DNA of 64,000 nucleotides from Nitrospira sp. (GTDB taxonomy: Bacteria; Nitrospirota; Nitrospiria; Nitrospirales; Nitrospiraceae), in assembly GCA_018242685.1 (NCBI GenBank), contig JAFEBM010000004.1:33621-97620 (forward strand), written 5' to 3'. Shown here piece after piece: positions 1 to 7,925 of the stretch. Both the position numbers and the translations under genes were made by a program. Each line of letters opens with the position of its first letter. Position 1 is the first letter of the stretch. The notes under the pieces were generated by a model. It was not told the DNA's origin and searched no databases. It saw only the letters and a program-made list of their open reading frames with translations.

Positions 1-434
1 AGAGAGTATCCACAGCCGTCTAGTCCGTTTTTCGGTACGTGCGGACGAACGTGTCGCGGCGCCGCTCACAGTCAGCCTGAGTCTCGGCGTATGGCATCGC
101 CTTGAGCCACTCGGCCGCCTTCTGCTGCTCTTTCGTGGGCAGCGCGTCCAAGACGTTGGTGATCGTGTGGTTCCAGCATCGCTGCTCCTGGTCGGTCGGG
201 TGGATCTCGCCACAGGCCGCCCAGATGCCGAGGTGCCTATCCGCCACGGTCAACGACGGGAACTTGAGCCCACCGGGCCTTGAGGTCTCGGAGGATGTTG
301 AGCCAACTCTCCTTGCTCTCGCGCTCGCCCCTCTCGCAGGTCGGTACGATTTTGTCCCCGGTGGTGAGCGCGCCGACGATCGTGAGCAGAGCCCTCTTGC
401 GATCTTCGATACCCGCCTTCACGTCCAGGCCATC
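1..434 (-). pseudogene. IS256-family (mutator-type) transposase fragment, decayed
   Basis: Read on the minus strand, this stretch encodes the central part of an IS256-type DDE transposase: DGLDVKAG, then ESKESWLNILRDLKAR, then HLGIWA and EQRCWNH, in the usual family order. It is dead. One extra base near 272 shifts the frame between the ..LRDLKAR part and the ..PSLTVAD part. An in-frame TAG at 20-22 interrupts KTD*TAVDTL, after which the same frame continues to the window edge. The fragment is cut at 434/435 by the end of the neighbouring IS3 element, and its N-terminal part is not found beyond that element. Confidence 0.8.
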
Positions 435-1752
435 TGAAGTTCCCCCCGTTTTTTGGACAGGTCGTGAAGCCAAGATTTATGGTAGGACTGCGGTCCAGAG
501 GAGGGGGAGGGCAGGATGGGGCAGAAGCGGACAACACATTCAGAGGAGTTCAAGGCACGAGTGGCGATGGAAGCGATCAAGGGAGTACAGACGCTGAGTG
601 AGCTGAGCGCCGCGCATGGCGTGCCCCCGACGGTCATTGCGCATTGGAAACGGCAATTGCGGGAAGGGGCACCGGAGGTGTTCCGGCGCGGTCCGGCAAG
701 CGGGGCCCGCCGCGAGGACGATCTGACGACCCCGCTGTACTAGGAGATCGGCCGGCTCAAGATGAAAGTGGAGTGGCTCAAAAAAAGCTGTGAGCGCACC
801 TCCGGAGGCCCGACGAGGATGGATCCAAGCCGAACCCAGTGCGTTGTCGATCGTACGGCAGTGTGTGTTGGCAGGATTGGCGCGTTCGACGTGCTACTAC
901 GAGTCGGTGCCCGAGCGCGAAGAGCCCTCTGGGGTTGATGCGCCTGATCGATCGGCTGTACCTGGAGCGGCCGTTTTATGGCGTGCAGCGGATGACCGAC
1001 TGACTTCACGCCTTGGGCCATGCGGTCAACCACACGCGCGTCGAACGACTGCTGCGGGTCATGGGGTTGCAAGCGGTGCTGCCGGGCCCGCATACGAGCC
1101 GGCCGCATCCAGAGCATCGGCGGTACCCATATTTATTGAGGACACTCGAGGTGGTCAGAGCCAACCAGGGGTGGTGCGCGGACATCACGTATGTACCGAT
1201 GCGGCGGGGGGGCCTGTACCTGATGGCGATCATGGACTGGTTCAGTCGCTACATCGTGGCCTGGGAATTGGGCAACACCCTGGACACCGGCTTTTGTGTC
1301 GAGGCGCTGAGACGGGCCTTGACCAGTGGGTGCCCAGAGATTTGCAACACCGATCAAGGGGCGCAATTCACCAGTCAGGAGTTCGTCGTGTGTGTGGAAG
1401 GGGCCGGGGTGCGCGTCAGCATGGATGGCCGGGGTCGCGCGCTGGATAACGTCTTCGTCGAGCGGCTGTAGCGGAGCGTGAAATACGAGGAGATCTATCT
1501 GCGGGATTACGCCGATGGATCGGAAGCCTGGCGAGGGTTGCAGCGGTACTTTGCGTTCTACAAGACCGAACGTCGCCACCAAAGCATGGGACGACGGACC
1601 CCCGCCGAGGTGCATTTCGGGTGAATACGGGAGCACCCATAAATGGCCAGACACGAGATCGCCTCCGGGCTCTGAACGAAAGGAGGAGACGGGACAGAAA
1701 TCCATGAGCTTATTTTCAGGGAAAACCTGTCCAAACAATAGGGGGAAGCTCA
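435..1752 (+). mobile_element. Decayed IS3-family insertion sequence, 1318 bp
   Basis: Two 27-bp imperfect terminal inverted repeats bound the element. The left end is 435-461 (TGAAGTTCCCCCC...GGACAGG) and the right end is 1726-1752 (complement TGAGCTTCCCCC...GGACAGG). Both begin with TGA and share the inner TTTGGACAGG. The size and the orfA/orfB content match the IS3 family. The bases outside the two ends (ATC on the left, GTG on the right) do not form a direct target repeat, so one flank has probably been rearranged since insertion. All transposase frames are broken, so the copy cannot move on its own. Confidence 0.85.
516..1624 (+). pseudogene. IS3-family transposase OrfA/OrfB, multiply interrupted
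   Basis: OrfA starts with MGQKRTTHSEEFKARVA (helix-turn-helix) and meets a premature TAG at 741-743. After it the frame continues EIGRLKMKVEWLKK, as in intact relatives. A run of seven A at 780-786 is the usual IS3 slippage site leading into OrfB. OrfB carries the rve/DDE integrase core: WCADITYVPM, then NTDQGAQFTS, then the region after DNVFVERL. It is broken by a frameshift between about 915 and 938, a TGA at 1001-1003 (Trp expected) and a TAG at 1469-1471 (Trp expected). The last recognisable residues are RRTPAEVHFG before the TGA at 1622-1624. Confidence 0.85.
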
Positions 1753-1852
1753 GTGCGCATCCGTCCCTGAACCGGCATCCTTGATCCTGCTGGGCTTGGG
1801 ATCTGGAAGCGGACTTCACGGAAAGACTAACCAACTTTTCCATAAAGAACGG

Positions 1853-1897
1853 AGCAAAGGGCCATCCCCTGGGAGGGGAGGTGGCCCTTTGCTTTTT
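1853..1897 (+). terminator. Rho-independent terminator, strong hairpin
   Basis: A perfect 12-bp stem (AGCAAAGGGCCA at 1853-1864, complement at 1882-1893) is followed on the plus strand by a run of T. The loop itself contains a small CCCT/AGGG hairpin. The T tract is on the plus strand, but the hairpin also lies just beyond the 3' end of the minus-strand gene ending at 1918 and may work for both directions. Confidence 0.7.
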
Positions 1898-1917
1898 GGG
1901 CTGATGCAGCTAGTGGG

Positions 1918-2625
1918 TCATTGGATGGTCTTGCTGACCTCGTTCGAGGGAGTACTCTCGCCGGCACCGTTATATGCCGTGACAGCGAAATAGTACATCC
2001 GGCCTACGGTCAAACTGTTCACGGTTGATGAGGTGACGTTGCCCACCGTAATGGTTCGCGTATAGAGGCGGGGCGCCTCCCCGACATAGACTTTATAGCC
2101 GCCGACAGTGCCGGTGGCTGCGTTCCATGTGAGAGTGGCGGTAGACGTCGCGGGTGGGGGTGAGGAGGGGGGAGGCGACGAGGTAGCGGGTGAGACAATC
2201 AACGTTACCGGGATACTTTGAGTGAACCAGGTGCCCTCCTTGACTGTGATGGTTGCTTTGTAGGTCCCCGCTGCACGCCCGCTGATATTGACAGTGACCG
2301 TGATGGTTGCACGCGTGGTCTCAGATTGACTGGTGGGTGACACTGTCAGCCAAGTCGCGTTGTCTGAGGCCGTGAGCGTAGCCTTGTAAGTAGGGACCTT
2401 GGTGAAGGTTAGTGTCTGCTTCGGCGGGTTTGTCGCACCCTGCACAGCATAGTAGGTCAGCGAGCTCGGACGAACGGTGTGGGACGCCAAGCCCTCAGAA
2501 GCGAGTCCCAGGCAGAGGAATGCCGTGATCCCAAGCATCTGCCACCACGAGAGAGCTAAAGCGTGAGTCGTGAGACGAGACCGTACCGTTTGATAAATAT
2601 GCGTCTCAGAAAAGTGTCTCATCAT
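1918..2625 (-). CDS. Secreted protein with BACON-like and fibronectin type III domains
   Basis: The 235-residue protein starts at the ATG at 2625, where GAGGAAAGG lies 6 nt upstream. A longer frame exists but has no such site. Residues 1 to about 48 form a long signal peptide with hydrophobic core MLGITAFLCLGLA. A BACON-like or Ig-like beta domain follows (ATWLTVSPTSQ), then a Pro/Ser linker (SSPPPSSPPPATS), then a C-terminal Fn3 domain (GGYKVYV ... YYFAVTAYN). Domains of this kind usually bind other proteins or carbohydrates at the cell surface. It is probably exported. Its upstream neighbour is a second Fn3 protein. The exact function is unknown. Confidence 0.75.
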   Translation of the reverse strand: MMRHFSETHIYQTVRSRLTTHALALSWWQMLGITAFLCLGLASEGLASHTVRPSSLTYYAVQGATNPPKQTLTFTKVPTYKATLTASDNATWLTVSPTSQSETTRATITVTVNISGRAAGTYKATITVKEGTWFTQSIPVTLIVSPATSSPPPSSPPPATSTATLTWNAATGTVGGYKVYVGEAPRLYTRTITVGNVTSSTVNSLTVGRMYYFAVTAYNGAGESTPSNEVSKTIQ

Positions 2626-2759
2626 TACCGGCCTTTCCTCGATAAGAGGTGTCCCACTAAGTAGTTCCTGAACGATGTTTACTAGATCCACTCGATGAAG
2701 AGATCGTTTCCCCAGGGGAACCAGATGGCTAAGAGTAGGCATACGACGAAGCCTGTCTT

Positions 2760-3320
2760 TTAGGATTCCGCCGGAGGAGTTACTGCCGTGATCTCATTCG
2801 AGCAGAGACTTTCCGACTCGTTGAACGCACGGATAGCAAAAAGATATCGAGTGCTGGGTTCCAGCCCGGTAATCGTTGCGGCTGGAGCCTCGACGGCCTG
2901 ACTTTCCCCGGAAGAACATGAACTTGGTTCTTCTGAATTGGACTCTTCTGAAGCGGGCTCTTCTGAACTTGGTTCTGCTGATAGTTGCTTTCGATAATAA
3001 ATGCTGTAACCAGCCACGTTCATACCTGGGGGATGAACCCAGGTCACATGCGCTGTCACTCCCGTTGGAGTCGAAGTCATGGTGATCATGGGGTCTTCTT
3101 CTCCGTCGGAATCTGTTGCATCGGAATGGGGTGCTTGATCTGAGTCCAATCTTGCCGAAGCATCCGTTGGTGAAGAAAGGCTCGAAATTGTCGGTCCTCC
3201 CGCTCCGTCATTTGTGCAACCAGACAGTGGCATAAGTAGGAAAATAACAAGTATCAGATAGGCCATCGAGATGTTCAATTTCCGGGAGACAAAGCGAACC
3301 GAATCCTCAAGCGTCAACAT
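2760..3320 (-). CDS. Fn3-domain lipoprotein with SEEP repeats
   Basis: A 186-residue lipoprotein with hydrophobic segment YLILVIFLLMPLSGC ending in a lipobox (Leu-Ser-Gly-Cys) near residue 35. One Fn3 domain (VTWVHPPGMNVAGYSIYY ... STRYLFAIRAFNES) is interrupted by an acidic, Ser/Glu/Pro-rich insertion of four pentapeptide repeats of the form SEEPx. The ribosome site AGGAG lies just before the ATG at 3320. It precedes the other Fn3 protein on the same strand with a 134-bp gap, so the two may be co-transcribed. The insertion sits where a surface loop between strands would be and is probably flexible. Function unknown. Confidence 0.7.
   Translation of the reverse strand: MLTLEDSVRFVSRKLNISMAYLILVIFLLMPLSGCTNDGAGGPTISSLSSPTDASARLDSDQAPHSDATDSDGEEDPMITMTSTPTGVTAHVTWVHPPGMNVAGYSIYYRKQLSAEPSSEEPASEESNSEEPSSCSSGESQAVEAPAATITGLEPSTRYLFAIRAFNESESLCSNEITAVTPPAES
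2920..2979 (-). repeat. Four 15-bp tandem repeats inside the Fn3 lipoprotein gene
   Basis: Four adjacent 15-bp units (plus strand GAACTTGGTTCTTCT and variants) encode the SEEP pentapeptides. Units 1 and 4 are nearly identical. The number of units could vary by slippage without shifting the frame. Confidence 0.75.
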
Positions 3321-3718
3321 AGAGACACTCCTAATAAGTGAATTGATATGAGGCTCTGATGGTATTAAGTTTGTGCCCAGTAGTGACTAGTGCAAAGAGA
3401 GCATCACCATAATTTTTGCTTTCCTAGGGAAAGAGAGATACAGCAAAAGTGATGCCGAGAGGAAATGATCGGCGAGCTTAAATTTTGAATGCTTTGAGCG
3501 GTAGTTGAGACCTAAAAGTGTAAAGTGTGAAGGGTTCAACCTTCACAGAGATCAAGAAGGAACAAGAAGGTCCTAATGGCCACTCTGGGTTTCTTCTTGC
3601 CCGTTTCACACCTCGCCTGTGAGAGATTGAAAAAACCTATCCATGCTGCATCGCCTCCCGTATGATTCATATGGTTGCGACAGCAATCAGTTTCAGCCTA
3701 TAAGGTGGGAGATCGATA
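3321..3718. other. Intergenic region, AT-richer, no gene seen
   Basis: No convincing coding frame. It contains a perfect 7-bp hairpin (GTGAAGG at 3527-3533, CCTTCAC at 3540-3546), the near-direct repeat AGTGTAAAGTGTGAAG, and a looser inverted repeat CAAGAAG...CTTCTTG between about 3560 and 3600. It separates divergently transcribed genes, so it presumably carries their promoters. I cannot place these with confidence. Confidence 0.4.
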
Positions 3719-3988
3719 GTGCCGACTGTTCGGATTGTGACACAAGCGGAAGTCCCACCTGCACCCGTCACGACCGTACACACCTCTTCCGCGAGAGTTT
3801 GGATCTACATTGTTACAACGATGGCGCTCAGTGCAGTGATAGGTACATGGCTGGTGTGGTTTTCGGCGCATCTTCAGAGAAGTCTTCACGAGGAAGGTAT
3901 TCGAGCGGCTTGCCGACGGGCTATGCCGGAAACGGCTGATCGTTGTTTTGATACGGTGATCATTCAGAGGGGAGGGATACGGCGTTGA
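3719..3988 (+). CDS. Small single-pass membrane protein
   Basis: 89 residues from a GTG start at 3719; the ribosome site AGGTGGGAG lies 7 nt upstream. One transmembrane segment (VWIYIVTTMALSAVIGTWLV, about residues 27-46) is followed by a Cys-containing, Arg-rich tail (RAACRRAMPETADRCF). Its stop overlaps the ATG of the next gene (TGATG), so the two are translationally coupled. I do not recognise the family. The coupling suggests a role linked to the outer-membrane barrel protein downstream. Confidence 0.55.
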   Translation: MPTVRIVTQAEVPPAPVTTVHTSSARVWIYIVTTMALSAVIGTWLVWFSAHLQRSLHEEGIRAACRRAMPETADRCFDTVIIQRGGIRR

Positions 3989-4992
3989 TGGAGGCATGGG
4001 AGGTACATGCCAAGGTTTGTTCGGCAATCGCTCTTCTGCTGATCATGGCGGCGTCCGTTCCAAGCTGGGCACAGGATTCCGATCCTCAAGCACAGCCACG
4101 CGTCGAATTGTCTCTGCGGTCGTGGTTATACACGGCCGGCGAAACTCAATGGAGCCACAATGCATCTGGGATCGATCCACAACGTGGCGACCCTACCTCT
4201 AAACTCACGTATAAGGACAACGATACCCACATCATCGAGCTGGGGGGGCGGCTTAATTTTACCCGTCGAGTATTTTTTGAGGCCTATGGAGGATTCTCCG
4301 TATCCTTTAATCGCGGTCGCCTGGTCGACGATGACTTTACCGCCGTAGGTGGGCAACACCTATACTCTCGCACATCCAGTGATGTCACGGGATCGGGAAC
4401 TCAATATGTAAATCTCAACATCGGCATTCGCGCCGTCGACTTTCCGGGATCGCGCGGCCATCTTGATGTGCTCGGAGGTTTTCAATATTGGAGAACCGAG
4501 TACGAGGCAACCGGAGTCAGTCAGGTGGTCTGCACTCCGTCCGGGATCCCGGGTGTGGCCTGTACGCCGAACCTCAGCCTTCCCGGTGTGCTGGCAATCA
4601 CGAATACCACGCACTGGATTACCCCGATCCAAATCGGGATCAATACAGAATACCGCGTGACTCCCCGCGTGAGCGTTGATCTCAAGGCTTCCGTGAGCCC
4701 GGCCAGCGTTGTTTTGAACGATGACATTCATCATCTCCGTCCTGACGAACTTCAGCAAGATCCGAGTTTTTCAATGTGGGGAGTCGGCGTCGGCGCCAAT
4801 GCGGGCGCTGGTGTGAAATTCCTGCTCACGCGCAACCTTGCTCTGACAGGAGGGTACCGTGTCATGTGGAACAGGACCTACTATGGGAGGTGGGAAAATC
4901 ATCCCATTGGAGGCGGGGCCGCGACCGCTCCTCTTACCGAATTCCAAACTATCCGCCATGGTGTCATCGTCGGGCTGATCGGGTCCTTTTAG
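3988..4992 (+). CDS. Outer-membrane beta-barrel protein
   Basis: 334 residues from the ATG at 3988, which overlaps the preceding stop. A TTG one codon earlier is less likely. The signal peptide ends about VPSWAQD. The mature part shows alternating hydrophobic and polar strands, many aromatic residues and a C-terminal Phe (VIVGLIGSF), as expected for a barrel inserted by Bam. A Cys pair (VVCTPSGIPGVACT) probably sits in an external loop. It resembles generic porin-like or omptin-like barrels. Substrate unknown. Confidence 0.7.
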   Translation: MEAWEVHAKVCSAIALLLIMAASVPSWAQDSDPQAQPRVELSLRSWLYTAGETQWSHNASGIDPQRGDPTSKLTYKDNDTHIIELGGRLNFTRRVFFEAYGGFSVSFNRGRLVDDDFTAVGGQHLYSRTSSDVTGSGTQYVNLNIGIRAVDFPGSRGHLDVLGGFQYWRTEYEATGVSQVVCTPSGIPGVACTPNLSLPGVLAITNTTHWITPIQIGINTEYRVTPRVSVDLKASVSPASVVLNDDIHHLRPDELQQDPSFSMWGVGVGANAGAGVKFLLTRNLALTGGYRVMWNRTYYGRWENHPIGGGAATAPLTEFQTIRHGVIVGLIGSF

Positions 4993-5013
4993 ATTGCTCA
5001 AATGGTGGACGAG

Positions 5014-6069
5014 CTATCGCCTCGGACGTCCGCCCGGTAGGGTTTCTTCTTCGTACTCAAGAAAGAGGCGCTTGGCCTCCGGATGGAGTTGGCTGGGGTG
5101 GCCGTAGGGGATTCCGAGCGTTCTAAACAGCGGCGTCAATTTTCCGTTCGGATGCAGATAACCGGCTCTGAGCGGCACCGTGCGTTTGCCGTGACGGACG
5201 AGCCGGCAGACAGTGGATCGGATGGATGTCAGCCAATCGGCGATGTCCTGTGGATTGCCGATCGAAGCGGAGAGCAAAAGGAGTCGAGCCTGTGCAGGAC
5301 AAAAGATGATCGTCTCTTCCCACACCACTCCTCGCTCAGGATCGGCAAGATATTGCGATTCGTCCAGAATCACCAGTCCCAACGTATCCAATCTCACATC
5401 GATCTCCCCGCTTGCGGCATCATAGAGCAAGTTGCGAAGGATTTCCGTGGTCATGATGAGCAACGGCGCTTGCCCGTTCTCCTGCCGGTCTCCAGTGAGA
5501 ATGCCGACTTTTTCGAAACCGAAGATTCGAGAAAACTCCGTATATTTCGTGTTGGACAAGGCCTTGAGCGGTGATGTGTAAATGACCGTGCGATTGTCGT
5601 CCATGGCCCGGCGGGCCGCTTCAACGGCGACATACGTCTTTCCGCTGCCGGTGGGAACGCTGATGACGACGTCGGTCTCATTCAGAGCGGACAAGGCCTC
5701 GCTCTGCCAGGGGTCCGGGACAAATGGTTGCGGAGAAGGAACGCCGAGGCCTTCCAGCCAGGCCGAAAGTGAGATGGCGGTTTCGGAAGATTCCGGTCCT
5801 ACTCCACGTGGCGACGCTTTCTTGTGAGTGATCGCAGGCGGATGATTGATGCGAGACGATCCGGCTTCTGATCGAGAGTGCTGCTCCCCGATCAAGGCCT
5901 GGAGATCAGATTCGAGGCCGGCACGATTCTGGATTGAATGCTGGAGAAGCAGCTCGATCAATCGTTTCTTGCCGGCACGAAAGTGCCGATGGATGCGTCC
6001 ACGGGCCAGGCGATGCAAGAGCGCTACAGGCTGTTGGGCAAGCAGTTGTTCAAGCTCGTCGGTATTCAT
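5014..6069 (-). CDS. Ski2-like SF2 helicase, N-terminal RecA1 (ATPase) half
   Basis: 351 residues carrying only the first RecA domain of a Ski2/Mtr4-type RNA helicase: Q-motif-like DPWQSEAL (119-126), Walker A VPTGSGKT (138-145), motif Ia TSPLKALSN, motif Ib TTEILRN, motif II DESQ (236-239, where relatives have DExH) and motif III SAS (267-269). It ends in the RecA1-RecA2 linker (RTVPLRAGYL ... GKLTPLF). Residues 1-100 are a basic helical region and a Ser/Arg-rich linker. Motifs IV-VI are absent here but encoded by the gene immediately upstream, whose stop overlaps this start by 4 nt (ATGA). The two products should therefore form one helicase. DESQ in place of DExH is unusual. Confidence 0.85.
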   Translation of the reverse strand: MNTDELEQLLAQQPVALLHRLARGRIHRHFRAGKKRLIELLLQHSIQNRAGLESDLQALIGEQHSRSEAGSSRINHPPAITHKKASPRGVGPESSETAISLSAWLEGLGVPSPQPFVPDPWQSEALSALNETDVVISVPTGSGKTYVAVEAARRAMDDNRTVIYTSPLKALSNTKYTEFSRIFGFEKVGILTGDRQENGQAPLLIMTTEILRNLLYDAASGEIDVRLDTLGLVILDESQYLADPERGVVWEETIIFCPAQARLLLLSASIGNPQDIADWLTSIRSTVCRLVRHGKRTVPLRAGYLHPNGKLTPLFRTLGIPYGHPSQLHPEAKRLFLEYEEETLPGGRPRR

Positions 6070-7925
6070 GGCAGCTCCTCCAACACTCCGCGTCGGATCA
6101 ATGTAAGTGCTTGCGAGGCGGATTCAGCAAGGCCGGGGTGCGTAGATTTTACGGCCTGCACCTGTGATAGAAACTCAAGGGTTCGAGCCAATAATCGATA
6201 GATGTCGCCTTCCGCCATCGTGGTCAGTCGACAGAGTCCGATCCATGTGAGGGTGGGGTCGGCGACCCAGCGCTCAACCAACGCCGCCACATCGGCGCGT
6301 AGGAGGGGAGGATCTTCGTAAGGAGATAAACTCTCCGCCAATTTTCGAACCTGCCCGAGTAAAGAACTCAGTCCTGTGCTGATGCGTGGAAATGCCCCGG
6401 GACGATCATCATCGTGGGCCAGACTGGCCAAAACGCCGGCGAGGAGGGACGGGTCTGCTCCAGTAAAGGCGTCGGCGCGGATCAGTTCGGTAATCAGCAG
6501 CGAATGATCGATGCGGATCAGCCTTGCCCATTCTCCGTCCATCGTCAATTGTGTCGTCGGGGTGAGATACCCGAATTTTTGCAGCACTTCCACACGCTCT
6601 TGAAAGCGGTGCCACAAACTGGTCCGCAGCGCTTGTATGGATTTCGTATGGCGCTGTTGTTCCTGGCGAAGTCGCGATGCGGTTATGAAGTCTTTCTGAC
6701 AGGTTGGTCGCGAAGGACAAGTCGGGCAGGGGAAGTCACCTAACGATTGGACGATGGCATCGGGCAGCGGCTCGATGCCCGGAGATATGAGTATGGGAAG
6801 CACGGGCACATGCGACGGAAGATCTTCTAATTGATGGCTGAGTCGATCGAACGTGTCGGTAGAACACCAAGGATAGGTCGGTGTCTCCGCGCAGTCGCAT
6901 GTGCGATCGTAGACTTCTCTCACGCTGGTGACAGGGCATTCGGTGACAGCGCTGTCCGGTCGTAAGACGGTGAGCATGGAATTTTTTTGGCCCTTGCTCC
7001 GATATTGCCGGAGCACAATCCCGCGGCCTCTGCCGAGTCCTACGACACGCCCCGGCGTCAGGAACGGCAACCGGGCCGAAATCTCCGGCGGTTCGGATCG
7101 GTGGGTCTGATGTCGCGTGTGGCGATGTCTTCGCGCATGGTCGAAGGTGTGCCATTGGGTGATCCAGTCCGTACAGACGCGAGGACCGAACGGCTCCATC
7201 TGCACATGGACTGCGTCCAGTTTTTGCTCGAGGAGTTCCGCGCGCTGATTCAGTTGGAATTGAGCGAAACTCTTGGCCAAGATTCCTTGAATGTGCTCAT
7301 GGGGATGGGCCTTCAAGAGGTTCAAGACCATCGGGTAGCTGATGGTAAACTGGCTGTTGATGGCTTCCGGTTGTCCCGTCAACCCTTTGGTCAGAACCGC
7401 GAGATCGATATAAGGAGAGGGAGTCACGATCGCAAATCCCACATGATCTTTTCCGCGGCGGCCGGCTCGTCCGGCGATTTGCTGGACCTCGCCGATGGTC
7501 AAGTCGGTGAAGTCACGGGACTTGCGGATGCTCGATTGGGTAATCACGACCGTGCGGGCGGGAAAATCGACACCCGCCGCCAAGGTCGTCGTGGCGAATA
7601 CCGCGTCGAGGTGGCCTTGCCGCATCAGTTCCTCGATCGCGATTTTCCAAGACGGCAGATGCCCTGCATGATGTGCGGCAACCCCGATCCGCCTCACAAT
7701 GGGAATCAACGGGTGCTCGGCAATGCTGGGGTGTTGAATCGTGATCCGCTCAAGGGCGACAGCAATCGCCTCCTGCCGTGCCGGAGGGAGTACGAGATCG
7801 GCATGGTCAAAGGTCTCCATGGCCTCGTCACAGGCTCGACGTGAGGTGAGAAACACGATGGCTGGCGTGAGATGTTTGTGACGGAGCGCAGTGATGAGAT
7901 CAACCGGATGGATCGACGGCGGCAT
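6066..7925 (-). CDS. Ski2-like SF2 helicase, C-terminal RecA2 and DSHCT-like half
   Basis: 619 residues beginning cleanly at RecA2: motif IV PAIVFLTSR (21-29), HHAGHLPSWK, motif V ATTTLAAGVDFPA (111-123) and motif VI QIAGRAGRRG (149-158). Next come the winged-helix and ratchet-like region, a beta-rich insert, a Cys cluster (CPTCPSRPTC, matching the conserved HPCHxCP region of HelY/Ski2 proteins) and a helical DSHCT-like C-terminus. It has no Walker A; the ATPase half is the next gene. The start lies inside the end of glgC (26-nt overlap) with AAAGGG about 11 nt upstream. Compared with a normal helicase, the two halves are encoded in reverse order. Confidence 0.85.
   Translation of the reverse strand: MPPSIHPVDLITALRHKHLTPAIVFLTSRRACDEAMETFDHADLVLPPARQEAIAVALERITIQHPSIAEHPLIPIVRRIGVAAHHAGHLPSWKIAIEELMRQGHLDAVFATTTLAAGVDFPARTVVITQSSIRKSRDFTDLTIGEVQQIAGRAGRRGKDHVGFAIVTPSPYIDLAVLTKGLTGQPEAINSQFTISYPMVLNLLKAHPHEHIQGILAKSFAQFQLNQRAELLEQKLDAVHVQMEPFGPRVCTDWITQWHTFDHARRHRHTRHQTHRSEPPEISARLPFLTPGRVVGLGRGRGIVLRQYRSKGQKNSMLTVLRPDSAVTECPVTSVREVYDRTCDCAETPTYPWCSTDTFDRLSHQLEDLPSHVPVLPILISPGIEPLPDAIVQSLGDFPCPTCPSRPTCQKDFITASRLRQEQQRHTKSIQALRTSLWHRFQERVEVLQKFGYLTPTTQLTMDGEWARLIRIDHSLLITELIRADAFTGADPSLLAGVLASLAHDDDRPGAFPRISTGLSSLLGQVRKLAESLSPYEDPPLLRADVAALVERWVADPTLTWIGLCRLTTMAEGDIYRLLARTLEFLSQVQAVKSTHPGLAESASQALTLIRRGVLEELP

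Noticed and set aside
2920..2979. Short regular repeats that might suggest a CRISPR array.
   Set aside because: Units are directly adjacent with no spacers, encode a pentapeptide in frame, and no cas genes are present.
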